Positions 31,464 through 42,652 of a DNA stretch of 64,000 nucleotides are shown here, piece by piece. Position numbers and translations under genes: made by a program. The stretch is from Cladocopium goreaui (taxonomy: Eukaryota; Sar; Dinophyceae; Suessiales; Symbiodiniaceae). Each line of letters opens with the position of its first letter. Positions within the stretch are counted from its first letter, which is position 1. The stretch is from NCBI GenBank assembly GCA_947184155.2, contig CAMXCT020003437.1:1-64000 (forward strand). Reading direction: 5' to 3'. The notes under the pieces were generated by a model. The model searched no databases and was not told the origin of the DNA. It saw only the letters and a list, made by a program, of their open reading frames with translations.

Positions 31464-31637
31464 CGCCCTGCGCCGCTGTGGGTCGTACTCCTTGACCCTC
31501 ACCGTGGCCGCGGTGCCGTCCGCACCGCGGGAGCCCTTGACGGCGCCGGAGCTGTCGGGTAGCAGGTGACCACGTTGAGGGGCACGGAAGTCGAGGTTCA
31601 CCACCTGACGGCGGACGTTGTGGGCGAGCTTTTCCAT
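31464..31637 (-). CDS. First exon of a single-copy gene
   Basis: ATG at 31637, 58 codons, then GGGCG|GTGAGT, a strong donor. Reads MEKLAHNVRRQVVNLDFRAP, HLLPDSSGAVKGSRGADGTA, ATVRVKEYDPQRRRA. G/C-rich, unlike the AT-rich flanks, and absent from the other units. Product unknown. Confidence 0.6.
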
Positions 31638-32320
31638 GGCGAAGGGAGAGAAATATGGAAAAAATGGTGAAAAAATGTTTTGGAACCCAATTTCGGGAAT
31701 AATGAAATGAGTTGATCAGCCAAATTACATGGATTTATGGGGATTTACCAACTATAATGAGGATAGAATTGGGATATAGTTCAACGGGATATGTAACAAT
31801 TTCATATATGTTTTAGGGGGGTAAGTCTGGAGATGGATAGTATTCCCTGCACATGAAATAGGAGCTTGATGAGGCAAATAATCATCAACCATGGGAATAG
31901 GGGCAAACCCTTGTTGTCAAAATTAAACCAATTTGATTAGCCTTGAGCTACACATGGTTTGAAAATGAATATATCGTTACAAAACCGTATAGTTTATATG
32001 ATCTTATTATATGGAATCAGTTCTATGATGACTTCGAGCATCATCCCAATATCGGATGCGATCAGGGAATGGTGAGTTGAACGGTGAGCTGTGGACCAAA
32101 CATGCATTGATAAAGGACACATGATGATGTCTATTTTATGCATATTGATGTATTTACAGGTTCTGTTAACTACCCCCGGGATAATTTTATTACTTTCATC
32201 ACAGGATGAGGGTGCTCAGAGTGTATGTAATTTCAATAATACATAATAAAATAACTGCATAGTTACATAGTTCTATCAATATCTATTGCTAAATCTACTG
32301 TAAACATCAAATTTCCTGCC
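31638..32320. other. Single-copy spacer upstream of the gene starting at 31637
   Basis: AT-rich, without repeats or ORFs I can support. It may hold the 5' region of the minus-strand gene; no promoter motif is recognisable. Confidence 0.4.
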
Positions 32321-32406
32321 GCACCTCTGAAAGGAATTCTTGATCGCCCACTTCCAGAATAAGGCTAAACTCCAAGCGAGCCGTGTTACCTGGGATATGA
32401 GCGCAG
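32321..32406 (+). pseudogene. Penultimate exon with a nonsense change (copy 2)
   Basis: Corresponds to 43005-43107 (KEFLIAHFQNKAKL, then ASRVTWDMSAG) with the same CGCAG|GTAGAG donor, but TGC AAG has become TGA AAG, a stop, here. Confidence 0.5.
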
Positions 32407-32556
32407 GTAGAGTTGTTTGCCCGGATTAGGTCCTTACTGGGCACCAAATTCTGTGCCAAATTTGGTTGATTTGGTTGTTCCTTTATAATTTTCAACTGGA
32501 ATTTGAACCATCAGAAATGCGGCTGACAAGGCCTTTCAGTGGTTGATTGATGTCAG

Positions 32557-32798
32557 GCAGAATCCACCCGAAACCTAGGCGAGGAAACTATCATCCGAAG
32601 ATATCCAAATTGTCCGGACAATCATGTGACTGCCCTTCAAAAACAAACCCTACCAAGGGCAAATATCTCCAACATTGCTTTTTGCCTGGCATTTCTGCCA
32701 CAACTTTCGTAGTTGAAACCGGCGGCAAACATGGGATAGGATGCTGGGTAACAAACTATAGGAAAGACACTGTGCATGATGTAGAACCACTGAAATGA
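32557..32798 (+). CDS. Terminal exon of the plus-strand type II gene (copy 2)
   Basis: After acceptor TGTCAG|GCAGAATCC the frame is open to TGA 32798: RIHPKPRRGNYHPKISKLSG, KGKYLQHCFLPGISATTFVV, ETGGKHGIGCWVTNY and RKDTVHDVEPLK. It ends 205 bases from the stop of the ARM/TIR-like gene 2 on the other strand, so the two genes converge. Not recognised. Confidence 0.55.
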
Positions 32799-33003
32799 TT
32801 CTTTTTTTGGTTACACTCGTGTACAAAATCACGTGTCTAAGCATGGACAGTTCAGCGCAGGCAGTTTGACCCGCTGCAAGCTGCATGCCGCGGTATATGT
32901 TTGATCCATTGTGAACGATGCTCCTCTATCTCCTCTGGAGATTCAGAAAAAACAAAAGGTAAACCAGAGTGAACCTGCGATCAATTGTTGATCCTGGCGA
33001 ATG

Positions 33004-33176
33004 TCAACTTGAGCCGTCCTTGCCCACTTTGTGCCTTTGGAGGACATTGGCAATTTGTGCGGCAATTTCTATTTCCAATTTTTCCCGGCATTCCAGGAAC
33101 ACAACGCTCGGCTTGAAGACACTCAGAATATATCCTTGAGCACGGCACCCTTTGTCATACGCGTGACCAGGCCCAC
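33004..33176 (-). CDS. TIR-like domain exon C (gene 2)
   Basis: Same boundaries as gene 1. Differences from gene 1 are few (for example AYDKGCRAQGY for AYDKEHLAQGY), leaving the frame intact to TGA at 33004. Confidence 0.6.
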
Positions 33177-33354
33177 CTGAACAACTCCCCAAACCCTGCA
33201 GCTAAAGTGATTCATCCGCTGGTTCTGGGGATGCTCATGCTTGTCTAGAAAAACTGTAACATGTAGTAATGGGTTTCATCACTTCTATTAGACCTGGAAT
33301 TGCAATACAAGTTTCATTCAACACTCAGGCAGCTAGGCTTTGACAAACACCAAC

Positions 33355-33439
33355 CTGGTGGCTCTGGCGGGTACGTGTCATCCACCCTCAGCGGCAAGAC
33401 TTTCACAAATTCCTCGTAGTCCAGGGCAAACTTCAGCTC
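33355..33439 (-). CDS. TIR-like domain exon B (gene 2)
   Basis: Acceptor is GATAG|GAGCTG here, versus GTAAG|GAGCTG in gene 1: the intron end changed but AG|GAG is kept. The glutamate at the first codon is retained; the text differs slightly (ALDYEEFVKVLPLRVDD). Confidence 0.6.
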
Positions 33440-33650
33440 CTATCGGTGTTACAGGGTTGCCAATATATTCTTTGAAATTAATGAACAGGTCTCCAGTTCA
33501 TTAATAGGGGTGCCAATGTTAATAATTTTACACTATGGTGATCAGGATTTCTTACATTATGACTCTGTTGTGGAGGGAACCGCTATTTCACAACCAAAAG
33601 ATTGATGTTTAACAACCCAAACATGCAAAGTGTATATGAGAAATCCCGTC

Positions 33651-33973
33651 CTTGTGGGAGGAATAAGCAGAAGCAGTCATCTCGCCGTAGTGCTTGGTAC
33701 ACACAGCAATCATGGTGCCATGTTCTTTGTGCAGCCGCCCCAGGTATTTGGTGGTCAAATCCCCGAAGCTTTGGCCAGCATCTGCAGCCACCATGAGGAT
33801 ATCATATTTTCGGTCACATAGAATCTTGAACACTTTGCGGGTTTTCCTTAGAGAGACGGCACTCGGGTAACATAAACTCAAGCTTTCCACAGGCGCCAAA
33901 ACGGGATGCCAAAACCAAACTGGGAAATACTGATCCCATGTACTTGCCATGTGATTGGAGGTTGGCACAATAC
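33651..33973 (-). CDS. TIR-like domain exon A (gene 2)
   Basis: Donor CACAAG|GACGGG. The TIR-like part (KYDILMVAADAGQSFGDLTT) is intact. In this copy the preceding ARM frame runs on without a stop through the intron-like bases into the start of this exon, but then ends at a stop near 33814. Confidence 0.5.
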
Positions 33974-34009
33974 CTGAAACATCCTGTAACTACAAAAAAA
34001 AGAAAAGAA

Positions 34010-36814
34010 ATAAAACTTGAAAATGGCACATCCCAGCTGAGCATCTGTTCAATCGGGCCTTCATCGAATCTGGCAGAAAACATGGCCACCCGAGTGCCTT
34101 CCCCAGTTGGAATTGTGTCTCCTGCTTCTGCAATCTCTCCGTGTCCTGTTGCCGCCTGGATGGACTTGGTTTCCTGCTTTTGAGACAGAAGTCTCAAAGC
34201 CTCATCCGCAGCCTCTTTCACCTTCCCTTTCGCGTGCCTCACAACAGGCTCCAATGTGGCAATCCCACTGGCCTTCAGGATGGCCTCCTTGGCCTCACAA
34301 TTGTTTGCGAGATTTCGCAAGGCCCTGGCAGCATGCCATTTGGCATCATCGCTGCCAGTCACCAGCAAAGCCACCAATGCCTCAGCTCCACCTTCTCTGC
34401 TGATGGCCACTCTATTCTCATCCGAAACGGCTGCCGCAGTTCCGAGCTGCTCGGCTGCTTTGGCCTTCAGCTCTTCGTTTCCAGATTCCAGCGTCCTGAT
34501 CTCACCCCGAAGCTTCTCCGCGGAGACAACAGTGCTCGGCTTTGTCGCCGGATCGCTGCCAAGCTTGGTGCCGCCCTCTGCAGAGTCGGACTCGCGGGGA
34601 AAATGCTTCAGAGCTTCCTTGGCCACCTGTCGGTGCACCACCTTCTTGCCATCTTTGACCATCTCCTGAAGAGCTTGGACTCCGCCGGCTGCCACGATGG
34701 CTGCCCTGTTCTGGTCATTCCATGCCAAGTTTCCCAAGGCCCATGCAGCCCATTCCTTGGCAGAATCGCTACCACTTGTGACCAGTGCTACCAGCGGAGG
34801 AATGCCACCCGCAGCTGCAATGCCTTCCTTGTTCTGGTCATTCAATGCCAAGTTTCCCAAAGCACCTGCAGCATGTTCCTTGGCAGAATCGCTGCCACTT
34901 GTGACAAGCGCTACCAGCGGAGGAATGCCACCAGCAGCTGCGATGGCTGCCTTGTTCTGGTCATTCAGTGCCAAGTTTATCAAAGCACGTGCAGCCTGTT
35001 CCTTGGCAGAATCGCTGCCACTTGTGACAAGCGCTACCAGCGGAGGAATGCCACCAGCAGCTGCGATGGCTGCCATGTTCTGGTCATTCATTGCCAAGTT
35101 TCGCAAAGCACCTGCAGCCGGTTCCTTGGCAGAATCGCTGCCACTTGTGACAAGCGCTACCAGCGGAGGAATGCCACCAGCAGCTGCGATGGCTGCCTTG
35201 TTCTGGTCATTCATTGCCAAGTTTCCAAAGCACCTGCAGCCTGTTCCTTGGCAGAATCGCTGCCACTTGTGACAAGCGCTACCAGCGGAGGAATGCCACC
35301 AGCAGCTGCGATGGCTGCCTTGTTCTGGTCATTCAGTGCCAAGTTTATCAAAGCACGTGCAGCCTGTTCCTTGGCAGAATCGCTGCCACTTGTGACAAGC
35401 GCTACCAGCGGAGGAATGCCACCAGCAGCTGCGATGGCTGCCTGTTCTGGTCATTCATTGCCAAGTTTCGCAAAGCACCTGCAGCCGGTTCCTTGGCAGA
35501 ATCGCTGCCACTTGTGACAAGCGCTACCAGCGGAGGAATGCCACCAGCAGCTGCGATGGCTGCCTTGTTCTGGATATTCATTGCCGCCAAGTTTCGCAAA
35601 GCACCTGCAGCATGTTCCTTGGCAGAATCGCTGCCACTTGTGACAAGCGCTACCAGCGGAGGAATGCCACCAGCAGCTGCGATGGCTGCCTTGTTCTGGT
35701 CATTCAGTGCCAAGTTTTCCAAAGCACGTGCAGCCTGTTCCTTGGCAGAATCGCTGCCACTTGTGACAAGCGCTACCAGCGGAGGAATGCCACCAGCAGC
35801 TGCGATGGCTGCCTTGTTCTGGTCATTCAGTGCCAAGTTTATCAAAGCACGTGCAGCCTGTTCCTTGGCAGAATCGCTGCCACTTGTGACAAGCGCTACC
35901 AGCGGAGGAATGCCACCAGCAGCTGCGATGGCTGCCATGTTCTGGTCATTCAGTGCCAAGTTTATCAAAGCACGTGCAGCCTGTTCCTTGGCAGAATCGC
36001 TGCCACTTGTGACAAGCGCTACCAGCGGAGGAATGCCACCAGCAGCTGCGATGGCTGCACCAGCAGCTGCGATGGCTGCCATGTTCTGGTCATTCGGTGC
36101 CAAGTTTTCCAAAGCACATGCAGCCTGTGCCTTGGCGGAATCGCTGCCACTTGTGACCAGTGCTACCAGCGGAGGAATGCCACCAGCAGCTGCGATGGCT
36201 GCCTTGTTCTGGTCATTCATTGCCAAGTTTCGCAAAGCACCTGCAGCCTGTTCCTTGGCAGAATCGCTGCCACTTGTGACAAGCGCTACCAGCGGAGGAA
36301 TGCCACCAGCAGCTGCGATGGCTGCCTTGTTCTGGTCATTCATTGCCAAGTTTCGCAAAGCACCTGCAGCATGTTCCTTGGCAGAATCGCTGCCACTTGT
36401 GACAAGCGCTACCAGCGGAGGAATGCCACCAGCAGCTGCGATGGCTGCCTTGTTCTGGTCATTCAGTGCCAAGTTTGCCAAAGCACGTGCAGCCTGTTCC
36501 TTGGCAGAATCGCTGCCACTTGTGACAAGCGCTACCAGCGGAGGAATGCCACCAGCAGCTGCGATGGCTGCCATGTTCTGGTCATTCGGTGCCAAGTTTT
36601 CCAAAGCACGTGCAGCCTGTTCCTTGGCAGAATCGCTGCCACTTGTGACAAGCGCTACCAGCGGAGGAATGCCACCAGCAGCTGCGATGGCTGCCTTGTT
36701 CTGGTCATTCACTGCCAAGTTTGCCAAACTGTTCGCAGCCTCCTTCTTTTCACGATCACTGGCTTCTGGGTTTCTCAACGATCGCACGTGATTTTGGATC
36801 TCATCATCCATCAC
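34010..36814 (-). pseudogene. Armadillo-repeat gene 2 (about 17 repeats, two frameshifts)
   Basis: Starts MMDDEIQNHVRSLRNPEASD. The repeats are more alike than those of gene 1, many differing only at the helix-3 positions. Single-base deletions at about 35442 (GCTGCCTGTTCTGG, lacking a T) and 35225 (GTTTCCAAAGC, lacking a base) put the middle repeat out of frame, and the two do not compensate. Repeat 6 has a 21-bp in-frame duplication (about 36050-36070). The C-terminal linker and two diverged ARM units match gene 1. Either a recent pseudogene or two base-calling errors in a repeat. Confidence 0.75.
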
Positions 36815-36976
36815 TTGGGGTGCCCCTGGCTTGAGCCACTGAACTACCCATCCCTACCTGCTAGCTTCATGCAAGGTATGTCAGCTGTTGAGACTTCTAC
36901 ATACTTTCGCAACCTGCAGAAGGTCAAGATTCCATGCGTCAGGTGGGAAAACTGTGGGAAAACTTTAGAAATTCAC

Positions 36977-37063
36977 CCAGCTTTCGGAGCCAAGCCACCG
37001 AGCCAGTCGGGGAGCACCACGCCGAAGTCGACGATGCGATTCCGCGCTGGGATCCTGGAACTT
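36977..37063 (-). CDS. Exon-like island F1 (copy 2)
   Basis: Minus frame RNRIVDFGVVLPDWLGGLAP ending AG|GTGAAT. Here the sequence is free of the substitutions seen in copies 1, 3 and 4 and has G/C-ending codons. Followed about 60 bases later by LRKYVEVSTADIPCMKLA with donor AGCAG|GTAGGG, just 5' of the ARM start. Possible upstream exons of ARM gene 2. Confidence 0.4.
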
Positions 37064-37839
37064 TTTCCGGGCGTTTTTTGTAGAACCCTGCTCGAACATG
37101 GACCATATAGATGTGGAGAACTCACCATGACTGTCGTTCCACACCTGGGTGAGTTATTGCATGTTTAGCCCAGGGTAAGCATTAGACATACCCTAGAAAA
37201 TCTCCATGACTCATAGATTACCACTGGCTCAATTGTGGATTATCACCTTATATAGATTGTGGGAGTAAAATAAGACATTTAACTCACAGGGATTGGATAT
37301 CATTGGGATATTGTGGAGACTTCATGGATATATGTGTGTGTGTAATAAATAAACATATAGATATATACAAATACATGTGGCTTTGGTTTGTATGATTGAA
37401 ACCGGAAATAATAGTTCGTTCAATCCGATTGGGATCAGTCCCCTTACTGTGCCTCATATATACATGTCTAAGATTGTCAAAGCATTTCTGGAGGGGTTCC
37501 GCTTATACTTGCCAGGAACAACATCTTTTCCTGAAAATTTTCCCGGACCCAGTTCAATGAACTAATGTTGTCTCAAACTGGAAACAAACAATTTTGGGAT
37601 TGAAACCGCAAATCATCCGGAAACAATGACTAACAAGTTGCACTTTCACTAGCCAACTTTTACATTGTGGACGCCAACTTTTACATTGTGGACTGTGTAC
37701 AGGGGCAATCATCCAATGTGCACTGGCCAAGTCGCACTAGTCAAAACTATGGTGGATTTCTTACGTCGGCTGGACTTCTACTTGGCATTGGTTTGGCAGC
37801 AATCTGGATCAATCATGCCAAAATGACTGAAGCAAATGC

Positions 37840-37995
37840 TGCCTTGAACTCAGGGGAATGATGAGTTATGTGGCCTGCGGCTACATGCATGTATTCTATA
37901 TCTATTTCTCTGCCGGCCCATTGTTCACTCAATGGTTCTTCTAATTGGAGCGTTGGACCCTTGGAGCCTCCACTTAGCAAATGGTTCAGTGCAAT
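37840..37995 (-). CDS. Exon-like island F2 (copy 2)
   Basis: Minus frame GSKGPTLQLEEPLSEQWAGR then EIDIEYMHVAAGHITHHSPE; FK|GCAGC at the end could be a GC donor. Conserved at 18658, 47000 and 54745. The plus strand is also open (IWINHAKMTEANAALNS), so strand is not certain. Confidence 0.35.
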
Positions 37996-38235
37996 CCATA
38001 AAAGGCTCATCATGTATATAGAAACCCCAAAAAAGATAGAACAGTAAACTATCATTTTAGTATATTGTTTCCTACCTTTTGGGGGTCGCTGTGAATCAAA
38101 CATGTTTACCAATCAGTTTCAAAGTTTATCTGGTGCGGTGTCTAGTGTCTACCCTCCAGTAATCAATCATGGCTTGGTGTAAAAAAATCATTGATTATTT
38201 AATTTCTAGATGATTTTCACAGGTATCAACCTCAC

Positions 38236-38430
38236 CAGAGGGTATCCCACAGAAAACCACCGCCCCTCCGAAGCGTGATCTCTAGAAAGCGTACCAACCG
38301 TCGGTGCCGTGCAGGAAGCACCACTGGATTCGATGCCGTTGGAGGCGTTGGGGGTCAGCAACCTGGATTCGTTGGTGCTGCTGGTATCATACAGGACATG
38401 GATGTGTGTGAAAATGGGGTGTACACCCAA
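38236..38430 (-). CDS. Exon-like island F3 (copy 2)
   Basis: Minus frame HVLYDTSSTNESRLLTPNAS, NGIESSGASCTAPTVGTLSR, DHASEGRWFSVGYPL and a donor CCTCTG|GTGAGG. Repeated at 47407-47601 and 55095-55270. The plus strand carries a rival open text (FDAVGGVGGQQPGFVGAAG), so I give it low confidence. Confidence 0.4.
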
Positions 38431-38840
38431 ATAAGCTAGTTACTTTTATATAATATATACGTGGGGAATATGACTATAGCAACCACTGGATTTTGGGGTA
38501 CCCTATTTTCGGACTAACCCACATGGTGGATCCGATGTGCAAACAAATATGGCAAAATCGATGAAACTCTGGCCAAATCTGCCGTCCTCCAAGCGTGGTT
38601 AATCTCAGATGCCGTGCGCACAGAAAAAGCTATCCCAAATACCCCCTCTAATTGTCCCAGCGGGTAGACACTCCGAGAATTGAATTATAGTATATATCAA
38701 TCCGAATACGGATACATCATTAGTATAGTAACTCAGAGGTCAACCAATGATTAATTTCACATGACTAAACAATTACATGAACTGCTACCCCAAAAAAAGA
38801 AAGACCGGTAAATCCCATTAAACTAGTGGTACCCATCCTG

Positions 38841-38965
38841 TCATCCCCGCCCTTCGGCGACAACGTCGCACCTGCACCCTGCCAGCTGCCCCCGCAGCGT
38901 GCGATTCCCGGCCGCCAAGGCTATACCACTGGAGGCAGCAGTTGCTTCGTGGTGGCTCTGGTTGT
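38841..38965 (-). CDS. Exon-like island F4 (copy 2)
   Basis: Minus frame SSGIALAAGNRTLRGQLAGC, then RCDVVAEGRG, G/C-rich compared with its surroundings; also at 19580, 48003 and 59277. Alternative frames are open. Function unknown. Confidence 0.35.
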
Positions 38966-39239
38966 TGTAAGCCTCAAACCTGGGATTGGACATGGGGCCA
39001 ATCGGGATGTTTCGAAGGCACAAACAAAACATACAAGGATTTGTGTAGAATAACTTGGATGAGTTGGGAAAATTCTACGGTTGAAAAATCTGTTGAAAGC
39101 CTGGATCTTAGGGGTACCATGATGGTTTCCCGCAGGCTATCTCTTCACCACAAAAATGGTGACTTTTTGCACCATCCAAAACACGTAAATGCAAATAAAC
39201 ATATCCTCAAACCAAACCTATCCAAACATGCTGCCGGGA

Positions 39240-39396
39240 AGCATCCATGATATCCTGGAAAGGAGGTCAAACAATCCAAGTTCTCCTCGCAACTCTTGGC
39301 GCAGGATGCCACGTTGGCTTCCGCCAAGGGCTCGAAGACGGTCCAGAGCTTGCGGTCCTCGTGGTTTCTATCGCCATTTATGGCTGGTATCCTCAT
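39240..39396 (-). CDS. Exon-like island F5 (copy 2)
   Basis: Minus frame MRIPAINGDRNHEDRKLWTV, then FEPLAEANVASCAKSCEENL. Conserved at about 20000, 48440 and 59830. The 3' half is open in a second frame (LGLFDLLSRISWMLPGS), so the exon end is unsettled. Confidence 0.4.
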
Positions 39397-39787
39397 GGTA
39401 AATCCACCAGTAAGGTCCTCATCTGTTGGATGCCATATCCAGGTCCATGTTCGATGTTGCTCCTATGAATTTCTGAAGTATTCCCAAAAGTCCCCAAGGA
39501 TATCAGATTTTTGCAACTGTGCCCAGAAAATATGGGCAATACGCTATCCCCATGATGCCCCACCCCCTTTCACATTTCTGGCATGTCATTGGGAATGGTT
39601 ATAGGCTTTGGGCATACAACATCACTGGTTGCTTCTATCCTTGTTCCCATTTATCCATATTAGTAAATCCCATGTTAATGCTTGGGCCCACTTCAATTTA
39701 TTGATATTTCTTGTATGGTTCCCTTTATCCATGGAAAGTTGTAAGTCCCTAGTATATTCCTATCAATGATAAATGGAATAAATATAG

Positions 39788-39971
39788 GCCGGAAATGGCT
39801 CCGAGTTGCAACCACTGAAGAGGTCGACACCGGAACACCCAGGAAGAAGTCGTGCAATGTGATGCTGAGGTTGAAGTCCATCAGTCCCGGTGGCAAGCCT
39901 TGGTGGATGCTGATGGATGTTTTGTTGAATGGATTTCACCAAGGATTGACTGTGAAGGCCAGCGCTGGAAG
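39788..39971 (+). CDS. Block-A exon (copy 3)
   Basis: Intact and uninterrupted, with TGTPRKKSCNVMLRLKSISP. Another empty-site paralogue of the 11.2-kb element. Confidence 0.5.
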
Positions 39972-40264
39972 GTGATAGTTACTGAGAAACCAACAACTCT
40001 CACAAAGGCGCACAGTGGACAAGAGACCAAGGCACTTCAGCCCAGCCCAACGTCAAGTGTGCACGGAAGACGGTTTCTGTTCAGGAGTCAGAAAAGACTA
40101 CAGACCAAGTTTGGTCGTGGCCCCCATTGCAGTTGCAAACCCATAGGCCAGAAACCAACTACACAAATCAAACACACACCCTGTGTTTTTTTGACACCAC
40201 TTATTAACAAAAACAATGTCCCACTGTTTTTAATGTTACATCCCTTACTTCTCAAAACATTCTC

Positions 40265-40402
40265 ATGATATCAGCGGCAAATGCGCCCACCATCCAAGAA
40301 GCTGATGGTACTCCGTGGGAGGGTGGACCAGGCCAGAACTCTCTGGAAGCCAAGCCCCGAAAGGCTGAGCCGCGCTGGGAGCGTCTTCCTGGCGAAGCTT
40401 GA
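40265..40402 (+). CDS. Block-B terminal exon (copy 3)
   Basis: Frame intact; one change near the middle turns WQG into WEG. Confidence 0.45.
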   Translation: MISAANAPTIQEADGTPWEGGPGQNSLEAKPRKAEPRWERLPGEA

Positions 40403-40534
40403 AAGAGACGGCTGAGTTTTCGATTCGATTCATGTAATGGTTTAGAAATTAATTTGAACACCTTGATGAAATGTATTGATGTGTACTTACATATTGGAGT
40501 AGTTACTCGATTATGATTCAGCATGATCCCACAG

Positions 40535-40690
40535 GATTACAACCTCAAATTCCCAGCGCCAAGCGGCAAGGGCGAGAAGCGGATGAACTGCTCCGTGGCC
40601 GGCAGCGACGGCCGTGATGGCCACGCCTGGGATCCGTTGCCTCGGCGCATGGACACGACGACGTGGCGAAGCCATGGGAGATGTCGGGGA
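40535..40690 (+). CDS. Block-C exon (copy 3)
   Basis: CCACAG|GATTAC acceptor. A 3-bp insertion (GATGG at about 40617) adds one residue (SDGRDGHAW) and keeps the frame, which supports coding on this strand. Confidence 0.5.
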
Positions 40691-41128
40691 AAACATGGGA
40701 AAAACAGCTGGGAAATGGAAAATATTTGGATTTTGTAGGAATCCATTGGGTTTTACTCTAGATATCTCTGGATCCTATATTTTAAAAGATGTTGATGTGT
40801 TAAAAACAAAGACTTCTTGAAGGAGGACATGATTTAACTTTAGTAAAGAAGCGAGATGTGAGAAGTCGACAGGCCCTCCCACCGATTGATGATGGAACAA
40901 ACAGATTTGGAATGTCTCCAAAGATTGTTCAGTCTATGCCCTGAGACCGTTTCTATGTCTACTCCTCGGTAGCAGAATAACAAAAACAACTCCAATGAAC
41001 CCACGCCATGCTCATGTCGCTGTCAGTACCTCTACTTAACAATCCTGCTTTCTACGGAGCTTTCAGAATCAGTTTTGGGCCACTCATTTCCAAACACGAA
41101 CAGCCCCCCACATCACCGCCACCGTCGC

Positions 41129-41274
41129 CTTGAGAATCTCCGCGATCACCGCGCCCTTGTCGTCCTCCACTGCCTCGGCTCCTGCTGCCGTAGCGCCTGG
41201 CTGGGTGAAGCTGATCCCACGGGTGGAGGGAGCGTCCGCAGGGCCACCAGGATGGCCTGTTTGATCGAGACGTC
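41129..41274 (-). pseudogene. Block-D type II exon (copy 3), frame-broken
   Basis: As at 27310, with one extra change (DVSIKQ for DVSFKQ). Confidence 0.4.
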
Positions 41275-41785
41275 CTGCAACGAGTTTGACCTAGACTCCT
41301 AGACCCTCAACCCGTAGAAATGGCTACAATGTACCAAAAAGATTGGGGGAACAAACCCAATGGATGCTTGGAGGCTCAGGTATATTGAAAAATCTCATGA
41401 ACAGGTATGAAACTGAGAGTTGATTCCAAGCAATAATTGAGCAATAAGCAATAACTTACATCAAAATACATGAAGTAGACACTGGACCCCAGAAAAACAT
41501 ACCAACAACTAGAGGCAAAGGCAGTCTTCAATCCACTGGGGGGCAACATGGTGGCAACATACGTCAAACTTTCTAGCCTTGATTTTTCAATGTTGCTCTC
41601 CTCCAAACTAACATAGCTGTGGAGGACCCACCATTTGTAGACCATTTTCCTCGGAAACCAGGGGTTTTCCACATCTACGTTAGTTGACCCCAGGGTAAGC
41701 ATTTGCTCAGCATGTGCCACCACTGTTCCCAGGTTTCCCAAAGGCCCAAGGGCTGTCCATCTGCACCGCATATTTCTGTTGCCAG

Positions 41786-41902
41786 GGGCTGAAGTCGATG
41801 CTCAGCAGCGAGCTGGCCAATTGGAGATCTGCCAATTCACCTCGCGAATATGCCTGGGTTGCATCGGTTCAATGGCTGGGAGAGCCACGGCCGAAGAGTT
41901 GA
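41786..41902 (+). CDS. Type II terminal exon (copy 3)
   Basis: 39 codons ending GEPRPKS, with EYAW for EHAW of copy 2. Right after it this unit has lost the 2.1-kb spacer found in copies 2 and 5. Confidence 0.5.
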   Translation, partial: GLKSMLSSELANWRSANSPREYAWVASVQWLGEPRPKS

Positions 41903-41997
41903 TACACATCTGCACTATCTAAATATAGTACAATTTTATATGGATGTGTCAATACATGTCAGCACATATTGTTCTGCCAAAACCTCCATGTTTGAAG

Positions 41998-42205
41998 CTT
42001 AACAACCCCCATCCCATGAGCACAAAGCCATCCCCATCGGCCTCTGGCACTGCCTCCGGCACTGCATCCGGCTCCAAGTCCTCCTCACCCGCGCGACTGG
42101 CCGACACCAAGCTGTGCCACGGGACCATCCGAGGTGCTTTGGCAGTGAGTTTGTCCATCCGACTCACCAGGATCAACTGATCCATCCAAGCTTCCGTCTC
42201 CTGAA
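41998..42205 (-). CDS. Type II acidic exon (copy 3)
   Basis: Same frame as 30300-30512 with AGEEDLEPDAVPEA. It lies only about 100 bases from the preceding exon because of the deletion. Confidence 0.45.
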
Positions 42206-42289
42206 CTGTGGACGATGGTGATGAGGGTGTAATTTACACCGCGGAAAAAATGGATGAGTTCCGCAATTCTTCGTCCAAGATATCCAAGT

Positions 42290-42652
42290 CATGGGTGATC
42301 ATGGGTGTTGCGTGGCTCTCACATCCCATCATTATTACCATGCGGCTGAGATTAGTAGCCTGCGAAAGGCACGGGGTAGAAAAATCGAGGGGCCCTACCC
42401 TTCGAGTAGCAACTAACCCCGCCCTTCAAGAATACATCTAAAAAAAAGGCCAGCGTCCACGCATTTTCCCGGTCTAAATTGCAAGCTCTATGCATGCTCC
42501 GAATATAAAACACATCCAATGATTGGGACCCAAACTAATATCTCCCATACTAGCACCCCCCCCCAAAAAAAAAAAATGGTTGGAAGCCTGGAAAATATGC
42601 GGGAAACATCCATCCTGGAAAGACTTTTCGGCACCTTTCTTTTCGTGTTGCT
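42290..42652. other. Unit-3-specific spacer
   Basis: Replaces the single-copy gene region of unit 2. Contains (C)9(A)12 at about 42557-42577 and no ORF I can support. Confidence 0.4.

Larger units (their letters stand above)
36815..39787. other. Block F spacer, copy 2
   Basis: The least decayed copy, so its islands are listed separately. A 21-bp tandem duplication (CCAACTTTTACATTGTGGAC) is unique to this copy at 37652-37692. A (TG)n run and TA tract lie at about 37330-37375. Confidence 0.5.
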
